NCBI GenBank assembly: GCA_016764535.1
Contig: JAESRR010000009.1
Coordinates: 39,699 to 48,600 of the forward strand
Origin: Cohaesibacteraceae bacterium
Lineage (GTDB): Bacteria > Pseudomonadota > Alphaproteobacteria > Rhizobiales > Cohaesibacteraceae
DNA: 8,902 nucleotides
Direction of reading: 5' to 3'
Shown here: positions 1 through 5,748 of the stretch, one piece after another
Numbering within the stretch: position 1 is the first letter of the stretch
How the letters are laid out: the number at the start of each line of letters is the position of its first letter
The notes under the pieces: model-generated
What the model saw: the letters and a program-made list of their open reading frames with translations, nothing else
Database searches by the model: none
Told to the model about the DNA's origin: nothing
Position numbers and translations under genes: made by a program

Positions 1-491
1 GGTGCAAGTTCAAGCATTGCCCGTATACGCGATTGTATTCCCTTCCGTCCGAAAAGTTTGCGAAATGGTCGTGCAAAACTCGCTGCAGACAAAGCGAGCC
101 GAAACATCTTGCGATCCGGCAATATTGCGGCAAGTATCACCCGGACGACTTTGTCTGCAAACTTGCGCTTGTGCGTGCGTTCAATATATCCGCGGGTAAA
201 ATCAACCAGATGCATGTAATCGACTCCGGATGGGCAAGTCGTCATACACGACAAACAGGACAAGCATCGATCCACATGTTTAACCAGATCTTCACCCGCC
301 GGACGCCCGGCTTCCAGCGTATCCTTGATCTGATAGATACGTCCGCGTGGACTGTCCAGTTCATCCCCCAACAATACATATGTCGGGCAGGTTGCCGTAC
401 AAAATCCACAATGCACACAGGTGCGTAATATCTCGTCAGCTTCCGCGATGCCTTTGTCAGCCAATTGGACCAGTGAAAAATTCGTTTGCAT
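1..491 (-). CDS. glcF: Glycolate oxidase iron-sulfur subunit GlcF (partial, C-terminus beyond window)
   Basis: GlcF is the iron-sulfur subunit that carries electrons from the flavin subunits GlcD/GlcE of membrane-associated glycolate oxidase towards the respiratory chain. Translating the minus strand from the ATG at 491-489 gives 163 open codons that run off the left edge. Two classic CxxCxxCxxxCP clusters are visible, at residues 25-36 (CVHCGFCTATCP) and 76-87 (CLSCLSCMTTCP). Between them is the conserved stretch GDELDSPRGRIY (residues 42-53). This layout matches the 2[4Fe-4S] ferredoxin-like N-terminus of GlcF. The cysteine-rich CCG domains expected downstream lie outside the window. The ATG shares one base with the glcE stop (TGATG), with a GGGA element 8 bases upstream, so translational coupling is likely. 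The family assignment is firm; the 3' end cannot be judged. Confidence 0.95.
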   Translation of the reverse strand, partial: MQTNFSLVQLADKGIAEADEILRTCVHCGFCTATCPTYVLLGDELDSPRGRIYQIKDTLEAGRPAGEDLVKHVDRCLSCLSCMTTCPSGVDYMHLVDFTRGYIERTHKRKFADKVVRVILAAILPDRKMFRLALSAASFARPFRKLFGRKGIQSRIRAMLELA

Positions 492-1675
492 CAAATAATT
501 CCCATTGTCTCTGGATTGAGAATATTCGCAGGGTCAAATCGTTGTTTTATCAGCTTCTCGATCAACGCAACACCGGATTTTCGGGGATGATGAATGGCAG
601 TTGTCCGACGAACCACATCTGTTGATTTGATCAGAGTTGCGTGTCCACCTAACTGATCCACAATATGGCGAATTTGCGCTGCGCCGCCATCGTGCAAATC
701 ATCATGCACACCAAGCCAGACCAGCCCTCCTGCCCAATCCATGACATAGGATGCAGCCATCTCCCTACACACCGCGTTTATAATCCGGGCACCGTCTGAA
801 GGTTTTGTGGATATTTTCCAAATTGACTTAATGACATCTTTGTTGAGCAGGTCCACGTCCCGAATTGCTCTCCACAAACCATGCGATGCTTCACCCTCGA
901 ATTCATTGATTTCATGATCATTCAAGCGATCCGACAAATATTGTTTCAGGGCATTTATGCGATACCGCACCGATGCTTCAAACCCTTCAATACGCAGCAT
1001 GGCTCCAGAGTTTTCACCCGAGACATAGGCTGCGCCAGTGATATCAAACGGAGTTTTCAATGCCTCATGGAATAAAGCGACGGCTTGTTCTGCTTCATAC
1101 ATTTGTATCCACAGCGTCATGGACGTTTCCGGACAGGGCATCAGTTTATAATTCACCTGTGTGATGGCACCAAGCGTTCCAAGTGATCCGCACATCAACT
1201 TCACAAGATCATAACCCGTGACATTCTTCATAACCCTGCCACCCGATTTGAAGACTTCACCACGCCCGTTAATCGCTTCGATACCGATCAGGGAATCCCG
1301 TGCAGCACCAGCCTGAATGCGCCGTGGTCCAGACAGATTACATGCGGTCATACCACCGATTGTTGGATTACCATCGTTCCCATAGAGACGATCAAGTCGC
1401 ATTGGTTCAAAGGAAAATTGTTGCCCTTCACCCTTCAGAGCCTGTTCGATTTCATCCAGAGGTGTTCCTGCCCACGCGCCAATCACTAGCTCGTCAGGTT
1501 CATACAGCGTGATACCACGCAGTCCCGCCATGGATACCTGGCTGGCACCGTCATTTACGTGCCCAAATCCGTCCTTGCTGTTATTACCAGTCAATTGCAA
1601 CGGGGAGCTTGTTTCAAATGCTTCGCTGATTATGCCAGACAATTCGGGCACAGAACCCGGAACAAGGATTGTCAA
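491..1675 (-). CDS. glcE: Glycolate oxidase FAD-binding subunit GlcE
   Basis: GlcE is the second FAD-binding subunit of glycolate oxidase (glycolate to glyoxylate), working with GlcD and GlcF. The 394-residue product has a GlcE-type FAD-binding domain: a GNNSK nucleotide-loop motif at residues 30-34, IGGMTACNLSGPRR at 106-119 and VMKNVTGYDL at 148-157. It ends with the family's typical DPANILNPETM stretch. It is somewhat longer than the E. coli protein (about 350 residues). The start is a TTG at 1675-1673 that overlaps the glcD stop (TTGA, four shared bases). An in-frame stop at 1690-1688 leaves no earlier choice, and the next Met is residue 49, inside the FAD domain. A GAAGG ribosome site lies 9 bases upstream. 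It is the middle gene of a glcDEF operon. Confidence 0.95.
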   Translation of the reverse strand: MTILVPGSVPELSGIISEAFETSSPLQLTGNNSKDGFGHVNDGASQVSMAGLRGITLYEPDELVIGAWAGTPLDEIEQALKGEGQQFSFEPMRLDRLYGNDGNPTIGGMTACNLSGPRRIQAGAARDSLIGIEAINGRGEVFKSGGRVMKNVTGYDLVKLMCGSLGTLGAITQVNYKLMPCPETSMTLWIQMYEAEQAVALFHEALKTPFDITGAAYVSGENSGAMLRIEGFEASVRYRINALKQYLSDRLNDHEINEFEGEASHGLWRAIRDVDLLNKDVIKSIWKISTKPSDGARIINAVCREMAASYVMDWAGGLVWLGVHDDLHDGGAAQIRHIVDQLGGHATLIKSTDVVRRTTAIHHPRKSGVALIEKLIKQRFDPANILNPETMGII

Positions 1676-3159
1676 ATCTCCGCACCTTCATGTTCGTGCC
1701 GCTGCAGCGGAACAGGTTTTTTCGCCCGGGCTGGTCGTCCATTGAGTGGAAACACCTTGCCTGGATTAAGTAACCATTGCGGATCAAGCGCTGATTTGAT
1801 CGACATTTGCTGGGCGAGATCCACAGCATTGAACTGGGATGTCATCAAATCCCGCTTTTCAATTCCGACACCATGTTCTCCGGTAAGACAGCCGCCGACT
1901 TCCACACAGAGCTCAAGTACTTCGGCACCGCATTGTTCCGCCTTGCGCAACTCATCGGGATCATTGGCGTTGTAGAGAATAAGGGGATGCAGATTTCCAT
2001 CACCGGCGTGGAATATATTGGCGACCTGCAAACCGTATTTTTCACAAATACGGGAAATTCCTTCCAGCACATCAGGTAACTGACCGGTGGGGATAGTTCC
2101 ATCCATACACATATAATCCGCGATACGGCCCATTGCACCAAACGCGGATTTACGTCCCTTCCAAATCGCTGCACTCTCCGCCTCTGATTGCGAAACCTTG
2201 ATCACTGCTGGATCATGATCTGCTGCAATTTCAACAATCCGGTCGATCAAATAATCTATTTCCGGGTCAGATCCTTCAACCTCAATGATAAGCAAAGCTT
2301 CAACATCAAGCGGATATCCAGCTTTGGCATATGCCTCACACACCCTGATGGCCGGACGATCCATATATTCAATTGCTACCGGAATTATACCAGCCCCGAT
2401 AATCGCGGCAACACAGTGACCTGCTGCTGAAGCGGACTGGAATCCAAACAATACCGGCTTTGCGCCTTCAGATTTTGCCAGTATTCGGACCGTCGCTTCT
2501 GTGACAATACCAAGCTGACCTTCCGATCCAGTCACCAGCCCGAGCAAATCCAGACCAGGTGCATCGAGATGACCGCCACCGATGTCAACAATGGTGCCAT
2601 CAATCAAAACAATGCGGACCCCCAGTAAATTATTGGTTGTCACGCCATATTTGAGACAATGCGCACCACCCGAATTCATTGCAATATTTCCAGCTATTGT
2701 ACATGCCAGCTGACTGGAAGGATCCGGTGCATAGAAAAATCCGTCTGCCTCAACATGATTTGAAATATTGAGATTGGTAACACCGGCTTCCACCCGCATA
2801 AAACGATTATCAAAATCGACTTCCAACACCTTGCTCATGCGCGAAACGCCCAGCACAATGCCATCAGCAGCAGGTAATGCACCGCCAGCGAGAGACGTCC
2901 CGGCGCCCCGCGCAACAACAGGAATACCGTTTTTATGGCAATATGCCAATATCAGGGACACTTCCTGTGTCGTTTGCGGCAAGACAACTACCAGCGGCAA
3001 TTGTTTGTAAGCAGTGAGTGCATCCGCATCATAGGCACGACGCGCATTTTCCGAAGATATTACACTTCCCGCTGGCAACATATTTTCAAGCGCCAAAACT
3101 ATCTCTTCACGCTTGTCCAGCAAAGACTGGTCCGGTTCAGGTAATAATAATCCCGACAT
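1672..3159 (-). CDS. glcD: Glycolate oxidase catalytic FAD subunit GlcD
   Basis: GlcD is the catalytic FAD subunit of glycolate oxidase and belongs to the FAD-linked oxidase family that also includes D-lactate dehydrogenases. The 495-residue product shows an FAD-binding type 4 domain with the pyrophosphate-loop motif RGAGTSLAGG (residues 84-93). Further conserved stretches are DPSSQLACTIAGNIAMNSGG and LLGLVTGSEGQLGIVTEATV. The C-terminal FAD-oxidase domain carries HAGDGNLHP (from H384) and TGEHGVGIEKR, both typical of active enzymes. The reading frame extends four codons upstream to a TTG at 3171. The ATG at 3159 is preferred because GGAG lies exactly 6 bases before it, and that GGAG would overlap the TTG start. 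It is the first gene of the operon glcD-glcE-glcF. D-lactate as an alternative substrate cannot be excluded from sequence. Confidence 0.96.
   Translation of the reverse strand: MSGLLLPEPDQSLLDKREEIVLALENMLPAGSVISSENARRAYDADALTAYKQLPLVVVLPQTTQEVSLILAYCHKNGIPVVARGAGTSLAGGALPAADGIVLGVSRMSKVLEVDFDNRFMRVEAGVTNLNISNHVEADGFFYAPDPSSQLACTIAGNIAMNSGGAHCLKYGVTTNNLLGVRIVLIDGTIVDIGGGHLDAPGLDLLGLVTGSEGQLGIVTEATVRILAKSEGAKPVLFGFQSASAAGHCVAAIIGAGIIPVAIEYMDRPAIRVCEAYAKAGYPLDVEALLIIEVEGSDPEIDYLIDRIVEIAADHDPAVIKVSQSEAESAAIWKGRKSAFGAMGRIADYMCMDGTIPTGQLPDVLEGISRICEKYGLQVANIFHAGDGNLHPLILYNANDPDELRKAEQCGAEVLELCVEVGGCLTGEHGVGIEKRDLMTSQFNAVDLAQQMSIKSALDPQWLLNPGKVFPLNGRPARAKKPVPLQRHEHEGAEI
1685..1689 (-). promoter_or_regulatory. 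Ribosome binding site of glcE (GAAGG)
   Basis: GAAGG on the minus strand lies 9 bases before the TTG at 1675, inside the end of glcD. A second GGAG (1681-1678) is only 2 bases from the TTG, too close to serve. The site supports the non-ATG start. Confidence 0.55.
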
Positions 3160-3165
3160 GGAATG

Positions 3166-3169
3166 CTCC
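3166..3169 (-). promoter_or_regulatory. Ribosome binding site deciding the glcD start (GGAG)
   Basis: GGAG on the minus strand followed by the 6-base spacer CATTCC and then ATG at 3159. The alternative TTG (3171-3169) overlaps this element, so it is unlikely to be the true start. Confidence 0.7.
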
Positions 3170-3207
3170 AATCAGACACGATATGGATATGAACTCAATT
3201 CAGTTTA

Positions 3208-3232
3208 AACTGGTTCATTTAATTTACCAGTT
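3208..3232. repeat. Inverted repeat AACTGGT-N11-ACCAGTT upstream of glcD, candidate operator
   Basis: Perfect 7-base arms AACTGGT (3208-3214) and ACCAGTT (3226-3232) flank an 11-base AT-rich spacer. The repeat ends 49 bases upstream of the glcD ATG, a usual position for an operator or activator site. The core ACTGG-N13-CCAGT has the same geometry as a repeat overlapping the promoter of the GntR-type regulator gene at 5686-5708. Protein binding is inferred, not shown. Confidence 0.45.
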
Positions 3233-3261
3233 CAATTAGATCAAACTGACACATAATGCAA

Positions 3262-3279
3262 ATATTGACATATCAATAT
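3262..3279. repeat. 18-base near-perfect palindrome ATATTGA-CATA-TCAATAT
   Basis: The arms ATATTGA (3262-3268) and TCAATAT (3273-3279) are exact reverse complements around CATA. The palindrome lies about 100 bases upstream of glcD and 310 upstream of the cytochrome gene. It resembles an FNR box but is two bases too short between TTGA and TCAA, so the binding protein is unknown. Confidence 0.4.
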
Positions 3280-3525
3280 AACCGGCAACCATGAATTTCG
3301 GTTCGCGTATAATTTGAGGCATTGCATAGCAAATATTCGGGAACTTGATAACTTTCGCTGATGGTTACGGCTGAAAGCATGTCCGGTGCAACCTGCCACG
3401 ACATATTCGTCCCTCTCAAGGAACGGCAGCGGATGTTTTGACCGGCACTGCGATCCGGCCAATCGAAAGATTCTGTTATACCTGTGTCAAATCGCCACTT
3501 TTCCTTGCGGCATATATCTCATAGT

Positions 3526-3554
3526 TTGAATACAACAAGATCCGGGATTACAAA
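3526..3554 (+). promoter_or_regulatory. Possible sigma-70-type promoter for the cytochrome c gene
   Basis: TTGAAT (3526-3531) and TACAAA (3549-3554) are separated by exactly 17 bases. Each matches the consensus at four of six positions. Transcription would begin near 3561, giving a leader of about 28 bases before the ATG. It is a moderate match in an AT-rich region, so it is tentative. Confidence 0.3.
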
Positions 3555-3588
3555 CACCAGCCCTGATTTCATCGGGAGAGGACCAGTT

Positions 3589-4038
3589 ATGTATCGTTAT
3601 TTGGCCATTGCGGGAATGGTTTTATTTGCTTCAACCTCAATGTCCGCCGCACAGGATGCTGCACCAACAGATTTAACTGCAATTATTGAAAAGGGTGACC
3701 TGAAAAAGGGTGCCAAATTGTTCAAAAAATGCAAAGCCTGCCATCAGGTTGGCGAAAAAGCCAAACACAAGGTTGGCCCGCAACTTAATGGCTTGTTTGA
3801 CAGACCGTTTGCCGAGGCCGAGGGCTTTAAGAAATATTCAAAAGCATTCAAATCCAAAAAAGAAGCCGAGCCCGACTTTGCCTGGACTGAAGAAACTCTT
3901 GGCGATTTCCTGAAAAAACCCAAAAAATACATCAAGAAAACCAAAATGAGTTTCGCTGGCTTCAGAAAAGACAAGGATATTGTTAACATTCTTGCCTATC
4001 TCGCACAGTATGGTGTTGACGGCGTAAAAGCAGAATAA
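3589..4038 (+). CDS. Periplasmic class I (c2-type) cytochrome c, lysine-rich
   Basis: A small soluble cytochrome c expected to shuttle electrons in the periplasm. The 149-residue precursor begins with a signal peptide (residues 1 to about 22, hydrophobic core LAIAGMVLFA, cleavage probably near SAAQ/DAAP). The single haem-binding site is CKACH at residues 48-52, with His52 as axial ligand. Met120 in TKMSFAGF is the likely sixth ligand, followed by the usual C-terminal helix (DIVNILAYLAQY). The start at 3589 is chosen because GGGAGAGGA lies 6 bases upstream and the signal peptide begins there; the frame opens further upstream without a site. The protein is unusually rich in lysine (26 Lys, only 2 Arg by hand count). 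It stands alone, divergent from glcD and ending in its own terminator. A role in accepting electrons from the neighbouring oxidases is possible but unproven; it may simply be a general cytochrome c2. Confidence 0.93.
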   Translation: MYRYLAIAGMVLFASTSMSAAQDAAPTDLTAIIEKGDLKKGAKLFKKCKACHQVGEKAKHKVGPQLNGLFDRPFAEAEGFKKYSKAFKSKKEAEPDFAWTEETLGDFLKKPKKYIKKTKMSFAGFRKDKDIVNILAYLAQYGVDGVKAE

Positions 4039-4055
4039 TCGACGGCATAAATTCC

Positions 4056-4088
4056 AAAAAAGCCCGCCACCATTTGGCGGGCTTTTTT
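4056..4088. terminator. Strong symmetric intrinsic terminator between convergent genes
   Basis: An 8-base-pair GC-rich stem, GCCCGCCA (4062-4069) with TGGCGGGC (4075-4082), closes the 5-base loop CCATT. It is flanked by six A (4056-4061) and six T (4083-4088), so the paired region extends to 14 bp and works in either direction. It lies 17 bases after the cytochrome c stop. On the minus strand it lies about 110 bases past the stop of the DUF3422 gene, so it probably ends both transcripts. Confidence 0.93.
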
Positions 4089-4200
4089 ATTCAAGCTTCG
4101 CTTATCACAATTATAGAGGCACCGGAGACAACGCCTGTTCCCCTATCTTAACACCACTGATTTTTCCATCCAACTTTCACTCCGCTGAGCAGAATTGGTG

Positions 4201-5550
4201 TTAATCTGCGGAGTTACTTTCGTCCAGAGTGTGTTTGATACGAATCCGCCGCACGATATACCATAGAGAGCACACCACGACTGGAACGCTAACTGCCATC
4301 GCAATTGCCGGATCAATCGCATAACCTGGAATTTTAATGCCTTTGAACACCACGCCGATCAAACTGACGACATAATAGGAAATCGCGGCAACAGACAGGC
4401 CCTCAACCGTCTGCTGCAATTGCAATTGACTGCGGACACGCTTGTTCATCGATAACAACAAATCCGTGTTTTGTTTCTCCAGACCAACTTCCACACGCGC
4501 TCGCAAAAGGCTCGTGGCCCGCGCCAGTTTTACTGACAGTGTCGCGTGCCGTTGTTCCAGAGAGGCACAGGTCTGCATGGCTGGCGCAAGACGTCGGTTA
4601 AGGAACCGGCCAATGGTCCCGTAACCGGTGGCAACTTGTTCCCCCAGCACATCAAGTCGCCGGGATACAATATCATGATAGGCACGACTGGCTCCAAATC
4701 TGTAGAGGCAGGCAACTGCATTTGCCTCAAGATCAACAGCAAGTTTTGTCAGTTCCGCAAGAAGCGCTTCATGGCTGGAAAGAGATGATGTGTCGGTCCG
4801 TACACTTACCTGCATGCGTCTGGTTACCTTGACGAGCTCGGTCTCGATACGGGATACAAGCGGCTCCTGATCCCGTGCTTCTGACAGCCCAAGCATTGCA
4901 AGCATGCGATATGTTTCAACCTCGATTGCACGCTGCACCACGGCTCCCAGTTCAGCCGGAGCCAATCCGTGATCCAGAACAAGTATCCGGATCATCCCCT
5001 CACAATCTATTCTGAAATCAGTTGCGATGGTTGCACGCCCATGCGCCACCCTTGAAACACTCAAACTTGCCGGATCAAAAAAACCGACGTGTTCCTCAAG
5101 ATCAACTTTCGCGCCTTGAACAACGACCAAACGTACAGCAGATACCAGGGGCCCGGGTTGTTGAAAATTATCCGGAGCAAGCAAATTTTTCTCAATGGGC
5201 TGAAATAATTGACGAGGCCCTTCACTGTCCGGCATCGGTGTTTCAATCGCCCACGAGCTGAATTCACTGTGGCGTTCCCACCTCAGAAATTGACGCCCAA
5301 GGGGAATACGCAAAAACCGGGCATGTTGATCTGCACCCGTCGCTCCCTGCGCACAGAGCAGCGAATTCAGAGATTCAATGTCGGGTTTCCCGGATGCATG
5401 CTGATCCAGCATGAATACAAACTGCGTTATATCCCAGGAACCGGAGAGTGGAACAAAAGGTCTGGCATGAACCTCGCCCAGCAAATTCGCTCTTTCAGGG
5501 TGAACGTAAAAACGGTTTAAAACACGCCTGTTGTCCAATTCATCTGACAT
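4201..5550 (-). CDS. DUF3422 family membrane-anchored protein of unknown function
   Basis: The 449-residue product belongs to the uncharacterised DUF3422 family. Family hallmarks are the N-terminal LLGEVHARPF stretch (about residues 24-33) and the C-terminal VEGLSVAAISYYVVSLIG block (about residues 382-399). Two hydrophobic segments, about 385-402 and 414-433, are followed by the basic tail RRIRIK, suggesting a C-terminal membrane anchor with a large soluble N-terminal part. There is no signal peptide, cofactor motif or known catalytic motif. The middle (about 240-380) is rich in charged and leucine residues and probably helical. The ATG at 5550 is preceded by a weak GGAT 7 bases upstream. 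The gene is transcribed alone, divergent from the GntR regulator and convergent with the cytochrome gene. Family assignment is good; function is unknown. Its position between two hydroxy-acid oxidase operons is the only functional hint. Confidence 0.88.
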   Translation of the reverse strand: MSDELDNRRVLNRFYVHPERANLLGEVHARPFVPLSGSWDITQFVFMLDQHASGKPDIESLNSLLCAQGATGADQHARFLRIPLGRQFLRWERHSEFSSWAIETPMPDSEGPRQLFQPIEKNLLAPDNFQQPGPLVSAVRLVVVQGAKVDLEEHVGFFDPASLSVSRVAHGRATIATDFRIDCEGMIRILVLDHGLAPAELGAVVQRAIEVETYRMLAMLGLSEARDQEPLVSRIETELVKVTRRMQVSVRTDTSSLSSHEALLAELTKLAVDLEANAVACLYRFGASRAYHDIVSRRLDVLGEQVATGYGTIGRFLNRRLAPAMQTCASLEQRHATLSVKLARATSLLRARVEVGLEKQNTDLLLSMNKRVRSQLQLQQTVEGLSVAAISYYVVSLIGVVFKGIKIPGYAIDPAIAMAVSVPVVVCSLWYIVRRIRIKHTLDESNSAD

Positions 5551-5648
5551 CGGATTGATCCATCTTCACGAATATGGATGGTGCTTGCGTCCATCGGAAA
5601 GCGAAACTTTTTCCTGGCAAGTATGGAACCTCAAGTCAATTGGGCAGT

Positions 5649-5667
5649 ATGCGTTACTACGCCGCAT
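5649..5667. repeat. Nested palindrome with GT-N4-AC core, candidate FadR-type operator
   Basis: The outer arms are ATGCG (5649-5653) and CGCAT (5663-5667). Inner arms GCGT (5651-5654) and ACGC (5659-5662) surround TACT. FadR-subfamily GntR regulators are known to favour sites of the form GT-Nx-AC within a palindrome, which the inner element fits. It lies 33 bases upstream of the -35 box of the regulator gene. Binding is inferred. Confidence 0.35.
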
Positions 5668-5685
5668 CAATACCGGCCAATTTGA

Positions 5686-5708
5686 AGTGGGAAAAAATAT
5701 TGACCACT
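5686..5708. repeat. Inverted repeat AGTGG-N13-CCACT overlapping the regulator promoter
   Basis: The arms AGTGG (5686-5690) and CCACT (5704-5708) surround a 13-base AT-rich spacer. The right half covers the end of the -35 box TTGACC, as expected for a repressor site. The repeat upstream of glcD has equivalent geometry, ACTGG-N13-CCAGT, differing by one symmetric base change per arm. Confidence 0.4.
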
Positions 5709-5728
5709 ACGCAAACTCACCATAAAGT
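5700..5728 (+). promoter_or_regulatory. Sigma-70-type promoter of the gntR-lutABC operon
   Basis: TTGACC (5700-5705) and TAAAGT (5723-5728) are separated by exactly 17 bases. The match is five of six at -35 and four of six at -10. Transcription would start near 5735, leaving a short leader that still includes the GGGG ribosome site at 5741-5744. Confidence 0.5.
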
Positions 5729-5748
5729 CTAATTAAAAACGGGGCCGC

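Larger units (their letters stand above)
3160..3588. other. Long divergent intergenic region between glcD and the cytochrome c gene
   Basis: About 430 bases without a convincing gene on either strand. The half nearest glcD is AT-rich and holds two inverted repeats (3208-3232 and 3262-3279), listed separately. The half nearest the cytochrome gene holds its leader and a candidate promoter. Short open frames crossing this region (for example 3462 to 3241 on the minus strand, 73 codons) have no recognisable domain or good ribosome site and look like chance. The region must contain promoters for both flanking transcription units. Confidence 0.6.
5551..5748. other. Divergent intergenic region between the DUF3422 gene and the GntR regulator gene
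   Basis: About 200 bases with no convincing gene. It contains a good rightward promoter (5700-5728), an inverted repeat overlapping its -35 box (5686-5708), a nested palindrome (5649-5667), and three short complementary segments directly before the DUF3422 start (5558-5595). No clear leftward promoter was found for the DUF3422 gene. Confidence 0.6.

Noticed and set aside
3265..3276. FNR/FixK box (TTGAT-N4-ATCAA)
   Set aside because: The half-sites are only four bases apart instead of six, so the spacing does not fit this regulator family.
3385..3393. GGT-GCA-ACC as a FadR-type GT-N3-AC operator
   Set aside because: Only three bases per arm are symmetric and the flanking bases do not match. 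Such short hits are expected by chance.
3241..3462. 73-codon open frame on the minus strand in the glcD-cytochrome intergenic region
   Set aside because: No recognisable domain and no convincing ribosome site. It overlaps the palindrome at 3262-3279 and its composition looks like random translation.
3484..3588. Upstream extension of the cytochrome c reading frame by 35 codons
   Set aside because: It would place a polar stretch before a clear signal peptide. The strong GGGAGAGGA site is correctly spaced only for the ATG at 3589.
4089..4200. Second terminator or small gene between the terminator and the DUF3422 stop
   Set aside because: Only a weak GCAGA/TCTGC repeat with no T-run and no open frame of note; the strong terminator at 4056-4088 suffices for both directions.
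5531..5725. 64-codon plus-strand open frame overlapping the DUF3422 start and the divergent promoter region
   Set aside because: It is antisense to the DUF3422 N-terminus at its start, has no family resemblance, and covers the promoter elements of the regulator gene.
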